Shown one piece after another: positions 27,610-36,363 of a stretch of 59,877 nucleotides of DNA. The position numbers and the translations under genes were made by a program. Origin of the DNA: an uncultured Opitutaceae bacterium (GTDB lineage: Bacteria > Verrucomicrobiota > Verrucomicrobiia > Opitutales > Opitutaceae). How positions within the stretch are numbered: the stretch's first letter is position 1; each line of letters opens with the position of its first letter. The notes beneath the pieces were generated by a model. It was given only the letters and a program-made list of their open reading frames with translations. It made no database searches and was not told where the DNA came from. The DNA lies in the NCBI GenBank assembly GCA_937889545.1, contig CALAOT010000020.1:1-59877 (forward strand), read 5' to 3'.

Positions 27610-29435
27610 TGCAGCACCCCCCCCCAACTCCGTCGCTTTTTGCCTCCGCGGGCGCTCGCAGGATGGCGTGGCTCTGCGGTTCGGCGCTCGCGCTCGCGTG
27701 CCTTGCCCTCAACCGCAGGGTCCTCGACTTCGGCTTCCTCTACCTGCGCGACGACGATGTGAACGTGACCCTGAACCCCCACATGGGGGGCATCGATCTC
27801 GCCCGGCTGAAATGGATGTTCACCGATTGGAGCTATGTCCGCCGCTACATCCCGCTCGGATGGCTCAATTTCTCGGCCACCTATGAATTCGCGGGCCTCG
27901 ATCCGCGGCCGTACCATGCGGTCGCGCTCGGCCTGTACGTCCTGAACACGGGCCTCGTGTTCGCGCTCGTCCTGCACGCCCTGCGCCTGTTCGTCCCCGG
28001 GGGCCGGGCGGGCGGCCTGACGGTCTGGGACGCCGGCGCGGCCGCCCTGGCGGCGGGTTGGTGGGCGCTGCATCCGTTCCGGGTCGAGACGACGGCCTGG
28101 ATCTCGGGCAACCTGTACGGCCAGGCCGTGGCCCTGCTCCTGGCATCGCTGGTCGCGTACCTGCGGACCTACCTCACGGCCGGCCGCCGGCGCTCGGCCT
28201 GGCTGTGCCTCGCGGCGGCCGGGTATTCGGCCTCGCTGCTCACCTACCCGGTCGCCCTCGGGGCCCCGTTCCTCCTGGTCGGGCTCGACTGGCTGCATGC
28301 GCGCACCCCCGCCGGCACTCCGTTCCGGCGGCTCCTCGCCGAGAAGGTGGTCTTCTTCGCCCCGCTCGCGGCCGTCCTCGCGGTAACGCTCGCCGCGCGC
28401 TTCGGCAACACCGAGGTTTTCGGGGCGGTGCCCGGCATGCGCGAGCTTCCCCTCGCCAGTCGCATCGCGCAGTCGGCGTACGTCGCGGCCTACTACGTGT
28501 GGAAACCCTGGTGGCCCGTCGGCCTTTCCCCGCTCTACGACACGCTCGTGGACTTCAGCCCGCTGGACCCCGCGTTCGTCCTCAGCACGGCCGCTGTCGC
28601 GGCCGTCTGTGCGCTTGCCCTGCTGTCCTTCCGCAGGCGGCCGGCCCTCGCGGCCGTCTGGTTCGGGTACCTCGCGCTGGCGGCGCCGTTCTTCGGGCTG
28701 ACCGAGAAGCCGCACATGGCGAGCGACCGCTATGGCTGCTTCCTTAACGTCATCATGGCCGCGGTCATCGCGGCCGGCCTCGCGCGCATAGCCGCGCCCC
28801 GGGCGCGCGCGTGGGCCTCGGCCCTGTCGCTCGCGGTCGTCGGCGTCCTCGCCTTCCTGAGCTGGCGTCAGCTCGCCGTCTGGTCGGACGACCGCGCGCA
28901 GCACGCCTACGTCGCCGCCGGGATCAGGAACGCCGAGCTCCTGGATGATTTCACCAGCCGGCAGCTGATCCTCGAGTTCCTCCGCGGCGACGAGAAGGCC
29001 GCCTCGGAGGCGGTCGCTGCGCGGCTCAGGATTAGGCCCGCGGCCCAGGGATTCCTGAAGGCCGCAAGGATCATAGCGGACAAGCAGCGCATCAGCGCCT
29101 ACTACGGGCCCGTCTCCTACCTGGCGATCCTTCAGGAGCGGGCCGGCCTCGCGTTCGCGAGGGCGGGCGAAACCCGGGAGGCGGATGATCACCTCGAGGA
29201 CGCCTTGCGCCTGGACAGCCGCTTCTACCAGGCGGCCTACGACCGATCCATCGTCCTCCTTCGTCTCGGGAGGTGCGAAGACGCCCTCCACAGCTTCCTC
29301 CTTTCGGAAAGATGGGCCCCCTCCGGGCTGACGGCGGAGCAGAGAAGGGCTTTCCTCGGCCTGCTGGAGAAGGTCTCCCTGGCGGCCGGCAGGCCCCTTC
29401 TTGCCAGCGCAGCCCGGACCGCGATGGCGCGCTGA
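27609..29435 (+). CDS. TMTC-like GT-C family membrane protein with C-terminal TPR
   Basis: The GTG at 27609 gives 608 residues (ATG at 27663 gives 590). A first transmembrane helix lies at about 20-35, followed by the charged RDDDVNVT loop in the position of the GT-C catalytic acid, and many further helices to about residue 420. The segments IPLGWLNFSATYEFAGLDP and WALHPFRVETTAWISG follow the pattern of TMTC-like membrane glycosyltransferases. The last 180 residues contain tetratricopeptide helices, such as AREADDHLEDALRL-like and LLRLGRCEDALHSFLLSER. The family transfers mannose to protein in animals; a bacterial role in surface glycosylation is inference. It overlaps the transporter stop by one base and carries nine C just after the GTG. 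Confidence 0.72.
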   Translation: MQHPPPTPSLFASAGARRMAWLCGSALALACLALNRRVLDFGFLYLRDDDVNVTLNPHMGGIDLARLKWMFTDWSYVRRYIPLGWLNFSATYEFAGLDPRPYHAVALGLYVLNTGLVFALVLHALRLFVPGGRAGGLTVWDAGAAALAAGWWALHPFRVETTAWISGNLYGQAVALLLASLVAYLRTYLTAGRRRSAWLCLAAAGYSASLLTYPVALGAPFLLVGLDWLHARTPAGTPFRRLLAEKVVFFAPLAAVLAVTLAARFGNTEVFGAVPGMRELPLASRIAQSAYVAAYYVWKPWWPVGLSPLYDTLVDFSPLDPAFVLSTAAVAAVCALALLSFRRRPALAAVWFGYLALAAPFFGLTEKPHMASDRYGCFLNVIMAAVIAAGLARIAAPRARAWASALSLAVVGVLAFLSWRQLAVWSDDRAQHAYVAAGIRNAELLDDFTSRQLILEFLRGDEKAASEAVAARLRIRPAAQGFLKAARIIADKQRISAYYGPVSYLAILQERAGLAFARAGETREADDHLEDALRLDSRFYQAAYDRSIVLLRLGRCEDALHSFLLSERWAPSGLTAEQRRAFLGLLEKVSLAAGRPLLASAARTAMAR

Positions 29436-29477
29436 CTTTTGGGATTTGCCCCGGGGTCGACCCCCGCCACTATCGGG

Positions 29478-29506
29478 CCCAATGGAAGGAGACACAGTCC
29501 CAATGG
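29478..29506. repeat. Two direct repeats CCCAATGG, 21 bases apart, upstream of the oxygenase gene
   Basis: CCCAATGG occurs at 29478-29485 and 29499-29506, so the copies start 21 bases apart, two turns of the helix, which suits a dimeric regulator. A 12-base perfect palindrome, GGGGTCGACCCC (29453-29464), lies a little upstream. The stretch sits between the TMTC-like gene and the oxygenase start at 29547 and is otherwise featureless. Confidence 0.35.
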
Positions 29507-29546
29507 GCGCGCCGGCGCCGGATTCCGCGGGGATTGTGGAAATTCG

Positions 29547-30161
29547 ATGATACGCGCGTGGTTCCCCACCCTAATCTACTGCGAGCCCCTGATGGGGAAC
29601 GGGCTCGACAGGCTCAACGCCGACCTGGCCGCGGAATGCCGCTCGCTCCGGGATTTCGACCGGGCGGGCCGGGAATGGTCCCGGCGCAACTACCCGGGGG
29701 GCTACACGAGCTACGCGTCGCTCAACGAGCTCCACCACTTCTCGAGCACGTTCACGCGCCTCGAGCGCAGGATCACCCGGCATGTGCGGTCGTTCGCGCG
29801 CGCGCTCGACATGGACCTGCGCGGCTGCGGGATCCGGATGACCGACTGCTGGGTCAACATCATGCCGCCCTCCTCGGCGCATTCCCTGCACCTGCACCCG
29901 CTCTCGTTCATAAGCGGGACCTATTACGTGGCGGCCCACCGGAGATGCCCCGGCCTTAAGTTCGAGGATCCCCGCCTCGACCGCTTCATGGCCGCGCCTC
30001 CCCGGCTCGCCGGGGCGCGTCGAGCCAACCTGAGCCATGTCACCTATCCCGCGCGCGCGGGAAACCTGATCCTTTTTGAGAGCTGGCTCAGGCACGAGGT
30101 CCCCCAAAACCGGGTCGGCGCCGAGCGGATCAGCATCAGCTTCAACTACAACTGGGCGTAG
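29547..30161 (+). CDS. Putative 2-oxoglutarate/Fe(II) oxygenase (TIGR02466-type)
   Basis: The ATG at 29547 gives 204 residues beginning MIRAWFPTLIYCEPL. The N-terminal WFPTLIY, NYPGGYTSYASLNEL, then HSLHLHPLSFISGTYYV near residue 118 and AGNLILFESWLRHEVPQN near 175 match the pattern of a family annotated as putative 2OG-Fe(II) oxygenases: an iron-binding His, with a second His in the RHEVP segment and an Arg after it. Upstream in-frame starts would precede the conserved WFPTL and are rejected. The substrate is unknown; related proteins lie near TPR-containing genes, as here. Confidence 0.75.
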   Translation: MIRAWFPTLIYCEPLMGNGLDRLNADLAAECRSLRDFDRAGREWSRRNYPGGYTSYASLNELHHFSSTFTRLERRITRHVRSFARALDMDLRGCGIRMTDCWVNIMPPSSAHSLHLHPLSFISGTYYVAAHRRCPGLKFEDPRLDRFMAAPPRLAGARRANLSHVTYPARAGNLILFESWLRHEVPQNRVGAERISISFNYNWA

Positions 30162-30197
30162 GCGCCGCCCGGAATCCGGAATCTTACGACCATCGGC

Positions 30198-30962
30198 ATG
30201 ACCAAGGGGAAAAACCGACCCACCGCTCTCGTGACCGGCGCATCCCGCGGCATCGGCCGCGAAATCGCGCTCCAGCTGGCGGCACGCGGCGTGCGCGTCG
30301 GCGTCCATTTCCGAACGAACAGGGGCGCCGCCATGTCGCTCCTTGCGCGGCTGCCCGGAAAGGGCCACGCCGCCTTTTCCGCGGACATGTCCGACGGCGC
30401 CGCGGTGGGGCGTCTCTGGAGAAAGGCCACCCGCCGATTCGGCAGGATAGGAATCGTGATCAACAACGCCGCGGCGCATGAGGAGCACCCTCCCCTGACC
30501 ACCGGCTATGCTGCCTGGCAAAGGGTGTGGGGGCGCATCATCGCCACCAACCTGCACGGGCCCGCCAACCTCTCGCTCCTCGCGGCGCAGGCCATGGCCA
30601 GGTCTGGAGGCGGAAGGATCGTCAACATCTCTTCGCGGGGGGCGTTCCGGGGAGAGCCCGAGGCGCCCGCCTACGGCGCCAGCAAGGCGGGCCTCAATTC
30701 GCTCAGCCAGTCGCTCGCGAAGGCCCTGGCCCCAAGCGGCGTGCTGGTCTACTGCCTCGCCCCAGGCTGGGTCGAGACCGAGATGGCGGCCGAGTTCCTC
30801 GCCGGTCCGCGGGGCGGCGAGATCCGGGGCCAGCACCCGCTCGGGCGCGTGACGCTTGCCGACGAGATAGCCAGGGTCGCGGTCTTCTGCGCCCTGGATG
30901 CGCCTGCGGCCATGACGGGCGCCGTGATCGACGTAAACGGCGCCTCGTACCTGCGCACGTGA
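30198..30962 (+). CDS. Short-chain dehydrogenase/reductase (SDR) family oxidoreductase
   Basis: The 254-residue protein has the cofactor motif TGASRGIGRE near residue 13-22, NNAA near 91-94 in place of the usual NNAG, and the catalytic set Ser in NISSRGAF with Tyr-Lys in AYGASKAG near 159-163. It ends in the typical GAVIDVNGASYLRT. NADPH is likely because of the HFRTNRG sequence after strand two. The family spans ketoacyl-ACP reductases and many alcohol dehydrogenases; the substrate cannot be read. It lies 36 bases after the 2OG oxygenase gene and converges on the permease gene. Confidence 0.88.
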   Translation: MTKGKNRPTALVTGASRGIGREIALQLAARGVRVGVHFRTNRGAAMSLLARLPGKGHAAFSADMSDGAAVGRLWRKATRRFGRIGIVINNAAAHEEHPPLTTGYAAWQRVWGRIIATNLHGPANLSLLAAQAMARSGGGRIVNISSRGAFRGEPEAPAYGASKAGLNSLSQSLAKALAPSGVLVYCLAPGWVETEMAAEFLAGPRGGEIRGQHPLGRVTLADEIARVAVFCALDAPAAMTGAVIDVNGASYLRT

Positions 30963-30977
30963 CCGTCCGCCGGGGCA

Positions 30978-32090
30978 CTAGCGCAGCCGGAAGAACAGGA
31001 CGACCGCAAGGCAGGCCATCCCGATGTCTGGCAGCCACGCGGCCAGCGCGGCGTCGATCAGCTGCTTGGTCGCAAGCGACTCCGCGAGATGGTTCAGCAC
31101 GTAGTAGAGGAAGAACAGCCCGATCGATTTTGAGACGCCGACGGCCGGGTTCACGCGCACGCCGGACACGGCGAAGGGGATCGCTATCGCTATCACGATC
31201 AGCGGCCCGAGGATGTCCGCGATGAGCCCGTAGTACCTCACGGCGTACGGGACGCCCTTGGGGTTGTTCTCGCGGGAATAGTAGTCGGTCAGCTGCCTCA
31301 GCTCGGTGAAGGAGAGGTCGATCGGCCTTCGGTCGATGAGCAGCATGAGCCGGGGGTTCTCCTGGAACCGCGGGAAGAACCGTTCGGAAAACGGGTCTGA
31401 CGACGTGTTGACCCCGGCATCGGGGTTGAAGCCCATCTCGCGCCCGTTCTCGAAAACCCAGCCATGCCGGTCCCCGTCGTACCACGCCTGCGCGGCGACC
31501 ACGCGGTTCGTCTCTCGGCGGCGCACGTCCATCTCCGTGACGGAGACCCCGTACGCCCTGTTGGTGAACTTGCTGTACCGGTTGAAGAACCACATCCGGC
31601 GGCGTTCGGGATCGTCGAATCCCACGCTGTAGACCGCCCCGATCCTGTCCTCCGGGATCGACTGGGCCTGCTTCCTGAACTGGAAGCCCTCCTTCATCAG
31701 GCGGGTTTCCTCCACGGACCAGGGGACGACCGAGGCGTTGAGCCACCACGAGACGGCGCAGCACAGGGCCCCCACGAGCCAGATCGGGGCCATGAGCCGC
31801 CCGAAGCCGACCCCGGCGGCGCGCATCGCCGTCAGCTCGTTCGACTTGTGAAGCTTGCCGAGGACGAACAGGGTCGAGGTCAGGAGCACGATCGGCAGCG
31901 TCACCGCGAGGAAGCCCGGGATGGCGACGAGGACATAACGGAACAGGTCGAGCCCGCGCGCCCCCGCCTCGCGCAGGTCCCTGAAGTCGTCGTACATCAC
32001 CTGCACGAGGAGCAGGCCGCACGTGAGCAGGAGCACGAGGCTGAGGATCTCGAGCCATTCCCGCAGCAGGTGCCGGTCGAACGTGTTCAC
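30978..32090 (-). CDS. LptF/LptG-family lipopolysaccharide export permease
   Basis: About 370 residues with three N-terminal helices (near residues 15-35, 48-70 and 95-115), a periplasmic jellyroll of about 150 residues, and three C-terminal helices. The NTFDRHLLREWL start and the SNELTAMRAAGVGFGRL segment after the second helix are standard for the family. LptF and LptG form the inner-membrane channel of the LPS transporter with LptB. Only one copy is here, so its partner must be elsewhere. I start at the GTG at 32090, just before NTFDRHLL, rather than the GTG at 32150 that would add 20 residues. It is divergent from the binding-protein gene. Confidence 0.88.
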   Translation of the reverse strand: MNTFDRHLLREWLEILSLVLLLTCGLLLVQVMYDDFRDLREAGARGLDLFRYVLVAIPGFLAVTLPIVLLTSTLFVLGKLHKSNELTAMRAAGVGFGRLMAPIWLVGALCCAVSWWLNASVVPWSVEETRLMKEGFQFRKQAQSIPEDRIGAVYSVGFDDPERRRMWFFNRYSKFTNRAYGVSVTEMDVRRRETNRVVAAQAWYDGDRHGWVFENGREMGFNPDAGVNTSSDPFSERFFPRFQENPRLMLLIDRRPIDLSFTELRQLTDYYSRENNPKGVPYAVRYYGLIADILGPLIVIAIAIPFAVSGVRVNPAVGVSKSIGLFFLYYVLNHLAESLATKQLIDAALAAWLPDIGMACLAVVLFFRLR

Positions 32091-32188
32091 CGGGGGAATC
32101 GGAGCACGCCCGCCCCTCTTAATCAAATAGTAAGGCAATTCGGTTGTCACCGGTCCGGCCGTTCCCTTTTCTCCCGGACATCCATTTC

Positions 32189-33313
32189 ATGCTTCGCCTA
32201 TCGCGGACCCTTACCTCAATCGCGGCCGCCGCTGCGCTGTCGGCCTCGGCCGAGGACTCGATTCGAATCGGCGAGTACGCCTGCCTCACCGGGAAGGAGG
32301 CGAGCCTGGGCATGTCCTCGCACCAGGGCACCGTCCTCGCCGTCGACCACGTGAACGAGGCCGGGGGGGTGCTCGGCCGCAGGCTCGAGCTCATCACCGA
32401 GGACACCCAGTCAAAGCCCGGGGAAAGCAGCACCTCGGTCCGCAAGCTGATCGCGCGCGACCACGTCGTCGCGGTCCTGGGCGAGGTCGCGTCGAGCCGC
32501 TCTCTTGAGGCCGCCCCCATCTGCCAGGCCGCCGAGATCCCCATGATCTCGCCCGGCTCGACCAATCCGAAGGTCACGGAGACCGGCGACTACATCTTCC
32601 GCGTGTGCTTCATCGATCCCTTCCAGGGGCCCGTCATGGCGAGATTCGCGCTGAACAGGCTCAAGGCCAGGCGGATCGCCATATTCTCGAGCTCCACGTC
32701 CGCGTACAGCGTCGGCCTAGCCAAGTTCTTCAAGCAGGCGTTCATCGACGGCGGCGGCGAGGTGGTCGCCGAGCCCAGGTACGCCGAGGGCGACAAGGAC
32801 TTCAAGGGGCAGCTGACCGCCATCAGGGCGGCCGGCGTGGACGCCGTATTCTCGCCGGGCTACTACAATGAGGGCGCCCTCATCGTGAAGCAGGCCCGCG
32901 AGCTCGGGATCACCGTCCCCGTGTTCGGCGGCGACAGCTGGGAGGCCCAGTCCCTCATCGACCTGGGCGGCGCCGCCGTCGAGGGCGCCTACCTCTGCTC
33001 CCATTACTCTCCCGACGACCCGTCGGCGCGCGTGCAGGACTTTGTCGCGGCCTACCGGAGGCGCTACGGGGGCGACACGCCGGACTCCAACGCGTCGCTC
33101 GGCTACGATTCTGTTCTCGTCCTCGCCGACGCGATCCGGCGGGCCGGCTCGACCGAGCACAGGGCGCTGCGCGACGCCATAGCGTCCACCAGGGATTTCG
33201 ACGCGGTCACCGGCCGCATCACGATCAACGAGAAGCGCGACGCGTCAAAGAACGCCGTCATCATCCAGGTGAGGAACGGCCGCTTTCAGTTCGTGGAAAG
33301 CGTCTCGCCCTGA
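32189..33313 (+). CDS. Branched-chain amino-acid type ABC transporter, substrate-binding protein (first copy)
   Basis: The ATG at 32189 gives 374 residues with a signal peptide (MLRLSRTLTSIAAAAALSASA). The mature protein is a periplasmic type I binding protein of the LivJ family: GEYACLTGKEASLG, NEAGGVLGRRLELITEDTQS and AVLGEVASSRSLEAAP near the N-terminus, and PGYYNEGALIVKQARELG in the second lobe. It binds amino acids or related small solutes. It lies at the head of the gene string ending in livF, 15 bases before a second, clearly related copy. The true ligand is not readable. The frame upstream to 32144 lacks the signal pattern. Confidence 0.9.
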   Translation: MLRLSRTLTSIAAAAALSASAEDSIRIGEYACLTGKEASLGMSSHQGTVLAVDHVNEAGGVLGRRLELITEDTQSKPGESSTSVRKLIARDHVVAVLGEVASSRSLEAAPICQAAEIPMISPGSTNPKVTETGDYIFRVCFIDPFQGPVMARFALNRLKARRIAIFSSSTSAYSVGLAKFFKQAFIDGGGEVVAEPRYAEGDKDFKGQLTAIRAAGVDAVFSPGYYNEGALIVKQARELGITVPVFGGDSWEAQSLIDLGGAAVEGAYLCSHYSPDDPSARVQDFVAAYRRRYGGDTPDSNASLGYDSVLVLADAIRRAGSTEHRALRDAIASTRDFDAVTGRITINEKRDASKNAVIIQVRNGRFQFVESVSP

Positions 33314-33328
33314 TGTAGTCCAACGCGA

Positions 33329-34477
33329 ATGCCCGCCGCAGCCCCGTTCCCGGCCCGTGCCGCGCGCCCCCTCCTTGCCCTGGCCTCGGGACTCGCCGCG
33401 TTCGCGTTGCGCGCCGACGACCCGGTCAGGGTCGGCGAATACGCCTCGCTGACCGGCAAGGAAGCCAGCTGGGGCCAGTCCTCGCACAAGGGGATCACGA
33501 TGGCGGTCGAGGAGATAAACGCCGCCGGCGGCGTGCTCGGCCGCAGGATCGAGCTGATCACCGAGGACAACCAGAGCGTGCCCGGCCAGTCCGCCACCGC
33601 CGCGAAGAAGCTGATCGCCCGCGACAAGGTGGTCGCCCTCCTTGGCGAGGTCTCCTCCGGGCGCTCGCTCGAGGCCGCCCCCGTCGCGCAGGGGGCGAGG
33701 ATCCCGATGATCGCGCCGGCGTCGACCAACCCGAAGGTGACCCAGGTCGGCAGCTACATCTTCCGCGTCTGCTTCATCGATTCGTTTCAGGCCTCGGTGA
33801 TCGCGAAGTTCGTGGGAGGCGAGCTCAAGGCCCGGAGGGTCGCGATCCTCTCGAGCGTGTCCAACGCGTACAGCGTCGGGCTCGCGAGGATCTTCCGGGA
33901 GAGGTTCGCCGCCGCCGGCGGGGTCATTTCCGGCGAGCAGAAGTACTCCGAGGGCGACAAGGACTTCCGCGCCCAGCTGACCGCGATCGGGGCGGCGGGC
34001 TGCGACGCTGTATTCGTGCCCGGCTACTACGAGGAGGCCGCCCTCATCGTGCGCCAGGCCCGGGACCTCGGGCTTGCCATGCCGTTTGTGGGCGGCGACG
34101 GCTGGGTGTCCGACCAGCTGCTCCTGATTGGCGGCGACGCGCTAAACGGCTGCTACTACTCGACGCACTTCTCGCCGGAGAACGACAGCCCCGTGGTGCG
34201 CAGGTTCGTCTCGGGCTACCGGGCCCGGTGGGAGAACGAGACCCCCGACGCGTTCGCCGCCCTCGGGTACGACGCGGTCGGCGTGCTCGCCGACGCGATC
34301 CGGCGCGCCGGATCGACCGAGGGCCCCAGGCTGCGTGACGCGATCGCCGGCACAAGGAACTTCATGGGCGCCACCGGCGAGACCACGATCGACGCGAACC
34401 GCGACGCCTCGAAGCCCGCCACGATCATCGCGATCAGGGGCGGAAGGCTCAACTACCTGGAGGCCGTGGCCCCCTGA
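33329..34477 (+). CDS. Branched-chain amino-acid type ABC transporter, substrate-binding protein (second copy)
   Basis: The 382-residue protein has a signal peptide of about 28 residues (proline- and alanine-rich before the hydrophobic stretch). It is obviously paralogous to the preceding gene: EYASLTGKEASWGQSSHKG, NAAGGVLGRRIELITEDNQS, AYSVGLARIFRERF and PGYYEEAALIVRQARDLG repeat the same landmarks. The differing binding-lobe residues suggest another ligand range. The TGA overlaps the ATG of livH by one base (TGATG). Two binding proteins serving one permease is known for the E. coli LivJ/LivK system. Confidence 0.9.
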   Translation: MPAAAPFPARAARPLLALASGLAAFALRADDPVRVGEYASLTGKEASWGQSSHKGITMAVEEINAAGGVLGRRIELITEDNQSVPGQSATAAKKLIARDKVVALLGEVSSGRSLEAAPVAQGARIPMIAPASTNPKVTQVGSYIFRVCFIDSFQASVIAKFVGGELKARRVAILSSVSNAYSVGLARIFRERFAAAGGVISGEQKYSEGDKDFRAQLTAIGAAGCDAVFVPGYYEEAALIVRQARDLGLAMPFVGGDGWVSDQLLLIGGDALNGCYYSTHFSPENDSPVVRRFVSGYRARWENETPDAFAALGYDAVGVLADAIRRAGSTEGPRLRDAIAGTRNFMGATGETTIDANRDASKPATIIAIRGGRLNYLEAVAP

Positions 34478-35367
34478 TGTCCGAGTTCCTCCAGCAGCTG
34501 ATCAACGGGCTCTCGCTCGGGGCCATCTACGCCCTGATCGCGCTCGGCTACACGATGGTCTACGGCGTCCTTCGGTTCATTAATTTCGCGCACTCGGACG
34601 TGTTCATGGTGGGAGCGTTCATCGGCTACTACGTGGGCCGCCACCTCCCCGAGGGCACCGTCTGGGGCGGCCTGATCGCGATGGCCGCGGCGATGGCGGG
34701 CTGCGCGGTCCTGGGCATCGGCATCGAGCGGCTGGTGTACCGCCCGCTCCGGTCGGGGCCTACGCTCAACGTCCTCATCACGGCGATCGGGATGTCGCTG
34801 TTCCTGGAGTATTCCGGGCAGCTCGTCTTCGGCGCGACGCCCAGGGCGTTCCCGTCCATCTTTCCCGCCAAGCTGATCGAGGTCCACGGGCTCATCGTCT
34901 CGATGAACCAGGTCATCGTCATCGTCGTGGCCGCCGTCCTCATGGTCGCCCTGGAGTTTGCCGTCTTCAAGACCAAGATCGGAACTGCGATGAGGGCCGT
35001 CGCCCTCAACCCCAAGGCAGCGCAGCTGGTGGGGATCAACATCGACGTCGTGATCTCCTTCACGTTCGGGCTCGGGTCGGCGCTCGCCGGGGCGGGCGGC
35101 GTCCTCTACGCCCTCAACTACCCGTCGATCGACCCCCTCATGGGGCTTGTGCCTGGCCTGAAGGCATTTGTCGCGGCGGTCCTCGGCGGGGTCGGCAATA
35201 TCCCCGGAGCGGCCCTGGGCGCGCTCATCCTCGGCATGGTCGAGACATTCGTGGACGGCTCGCGCTGGTCCACGTACAAGGATGCGATCGCGTTCGCGAC
35301 GCTCATAGGGATCCTGCTGTTCCGGCCGGCCGGGCTCCTCGGCCGGTTCACCGCGGAGAAGGTCTGA
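34477..35367 (+). CDS. livH: Branched-chain amino-acid ABC transporter permease LivH
   Basis: A 296-residue integral membrane protein with about eight helices. The N-terminal QQLINGLSLGAIYALIALGYTMVYG, FINFAHSDVFMVGAF and the KTKIGTAMRAVALNPKAAQLVGIN segment near residue 167 are signatures of LivH permeases. The second half has GAGGVLYAL and AAVLGGVGNIPGAALGALILG, the cytoplasmic EAA-like loop that contacts the ATPases. It is the second channel component with LivM, starting at the overlapping TGATG junction. Confidence 0.95.
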   Translation: MSEFLQQLINGLSLGAIYALIALGYTMVYGVLRFINFAHSDVFMVGAFIGYYVGRHLPEGTVWGGLIAMAAAMAGCAVLGIGIERLVYRPLRSGPTLNVLITAIGMSLFLEYSGQLVFGATPRAFPSIFPAKLIEVHGLIVSMNQVIVIVVAAVLMVALEFAVFKTKIGTAMRAVALNPKAAQLVGINIDVVISFTFGLGSALAGAGGVLYALNYPSIDPLMGLVPGLKAFVAAVLGGVGNIPGAALGALILGMVETFVDGSRWSTYKDAIAFATLIGILLFRPAGLLGRFTAEKV

Positions 35368-35372
35368 CGCCA

Positions 35373-36347
35373 ATGCCCAAGCCGCTCATCGCCCTGATCG
35401 CGACGGTGCTGGTGGCCTTTGGCCTCTCGCACTACTCGGACCGCTTCGACCCCTATTATCTCGACGTGATGACGGGAGTCGGGATCAACATCATCCTCGC
35501 CGTATCCCTCAATCTCGTGAACGGCTACACGGGCCAGTTCTCGCTGGGCCACGCCGGGTTCATGTCGGTGGGGGCCTACCTCTCCGCGGGGATCACGCTT
35601 CTATTGGGCCCGAGGCTGTTCGGCAGCGGGGGCGGATCGGCCCTGCAGCAGGGCATGCTGTTCCTGGCGGCCCTGGTCGCGGGCGGCCTGGGCGCGGCCG
35701 TGGCGGGGCTCGCCGTCGGCATCCCCTCCCTCAGGCTCAAGGGCGACTACCTGGCCCTGGTCACGCTGGGCTTCGGCGAGATCATCCGTGTCACGTTTCA
35801 GAACGTAGACGCGCTCGGGGGCGCCCTCGGGCTAAACGGGATTCCAAACTACACCACGGTCTTCTGGGTGTACTCCTTCGCCGCGCTGGCCGTGTTCACC
35901 GTGATCTGCCTTGTCCGCTCGACCTACGGCCGCGGCTTCATCGCGACCCGCGACGACGAGGTCGCGTCCGAGGCGATCGGGCTCAACACGACCCGGTACA
36001 AGATCGTCGCCTTTGTAGTGGGCGCGTTCTTCGCCGGCGTCGCCGGCGGGCTCTACGGGCACTTCAAGTTGACGATCACCCCGACCGGCTTCGACTTCAC
36101 GAAGAGCATCGAAATCGTGGTCATGGTGATCCTCGGCGGGATGGGAAACACGACCGGGGTGATCTTCGCGGCCATCCTGCTGACGATCCTGCCCGAGGCG
36201 CTGCGCTCGGTGGAGCAGTACAGGATGGTCCTGTACTCGGTGCTGCTGATCTTCCTCATGCTCGTCCGGCCCAACGGCCTCTTCAACTTCGACTACATGG
36301 CGATCTCGGCCAGGCTCTGGCGAAGGATCACGCAGGCCCGAGGTTGA
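35373..36347 (+). CDS. livM: Branched-chain amino-acid ABC transporter permease LivM
   Basis: The 324-residue membrane protein carries SLNLVNGYTGQFSLGHAGFM near residue 48, LPSLRLKGDYLALVTLGFGEI-type sequence near 120, and ATRDDEVASEAIGLNTTRYK near 190, followed by MVILGGMGNTTGVIFAA. These identify LivM. It partners LivH to form the transmembrane pore. The start is five bases after livH ends, with MPKPLIALIATVLV as a first helix. Confidence 0.95.
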   Translation: MPKPLIALIATVLVAFGLSHYSDRFDPYYLDVMTGVGINIILAVSLNLVNGYTGQFSLGHAGFMSVGAYLSAGITLLLGPRLFGSGGGSALQQGMLFLAALVAGGLGAAVAGLAVGIPSLRLKGDYLALVTLGFGEIIRVTFQNVDALGGALGLNGIPNYTTVFWVYSFAALAVFTVICLVRSTYGRGFIATRDDEVASEAIGLNTTRYKIVAFVVGAFFAGVAGGLYGHFKLTITPTGFDFTKSIEIVVMVILGGMGNTTGVIFAAILLTILPEALRSVEQYRMVLYSVLLIFLMLVRPNGLFNFDYMAISARLWRRITQARG

Positions 36348-36363
36348 GGATCCCCGCACGCCC

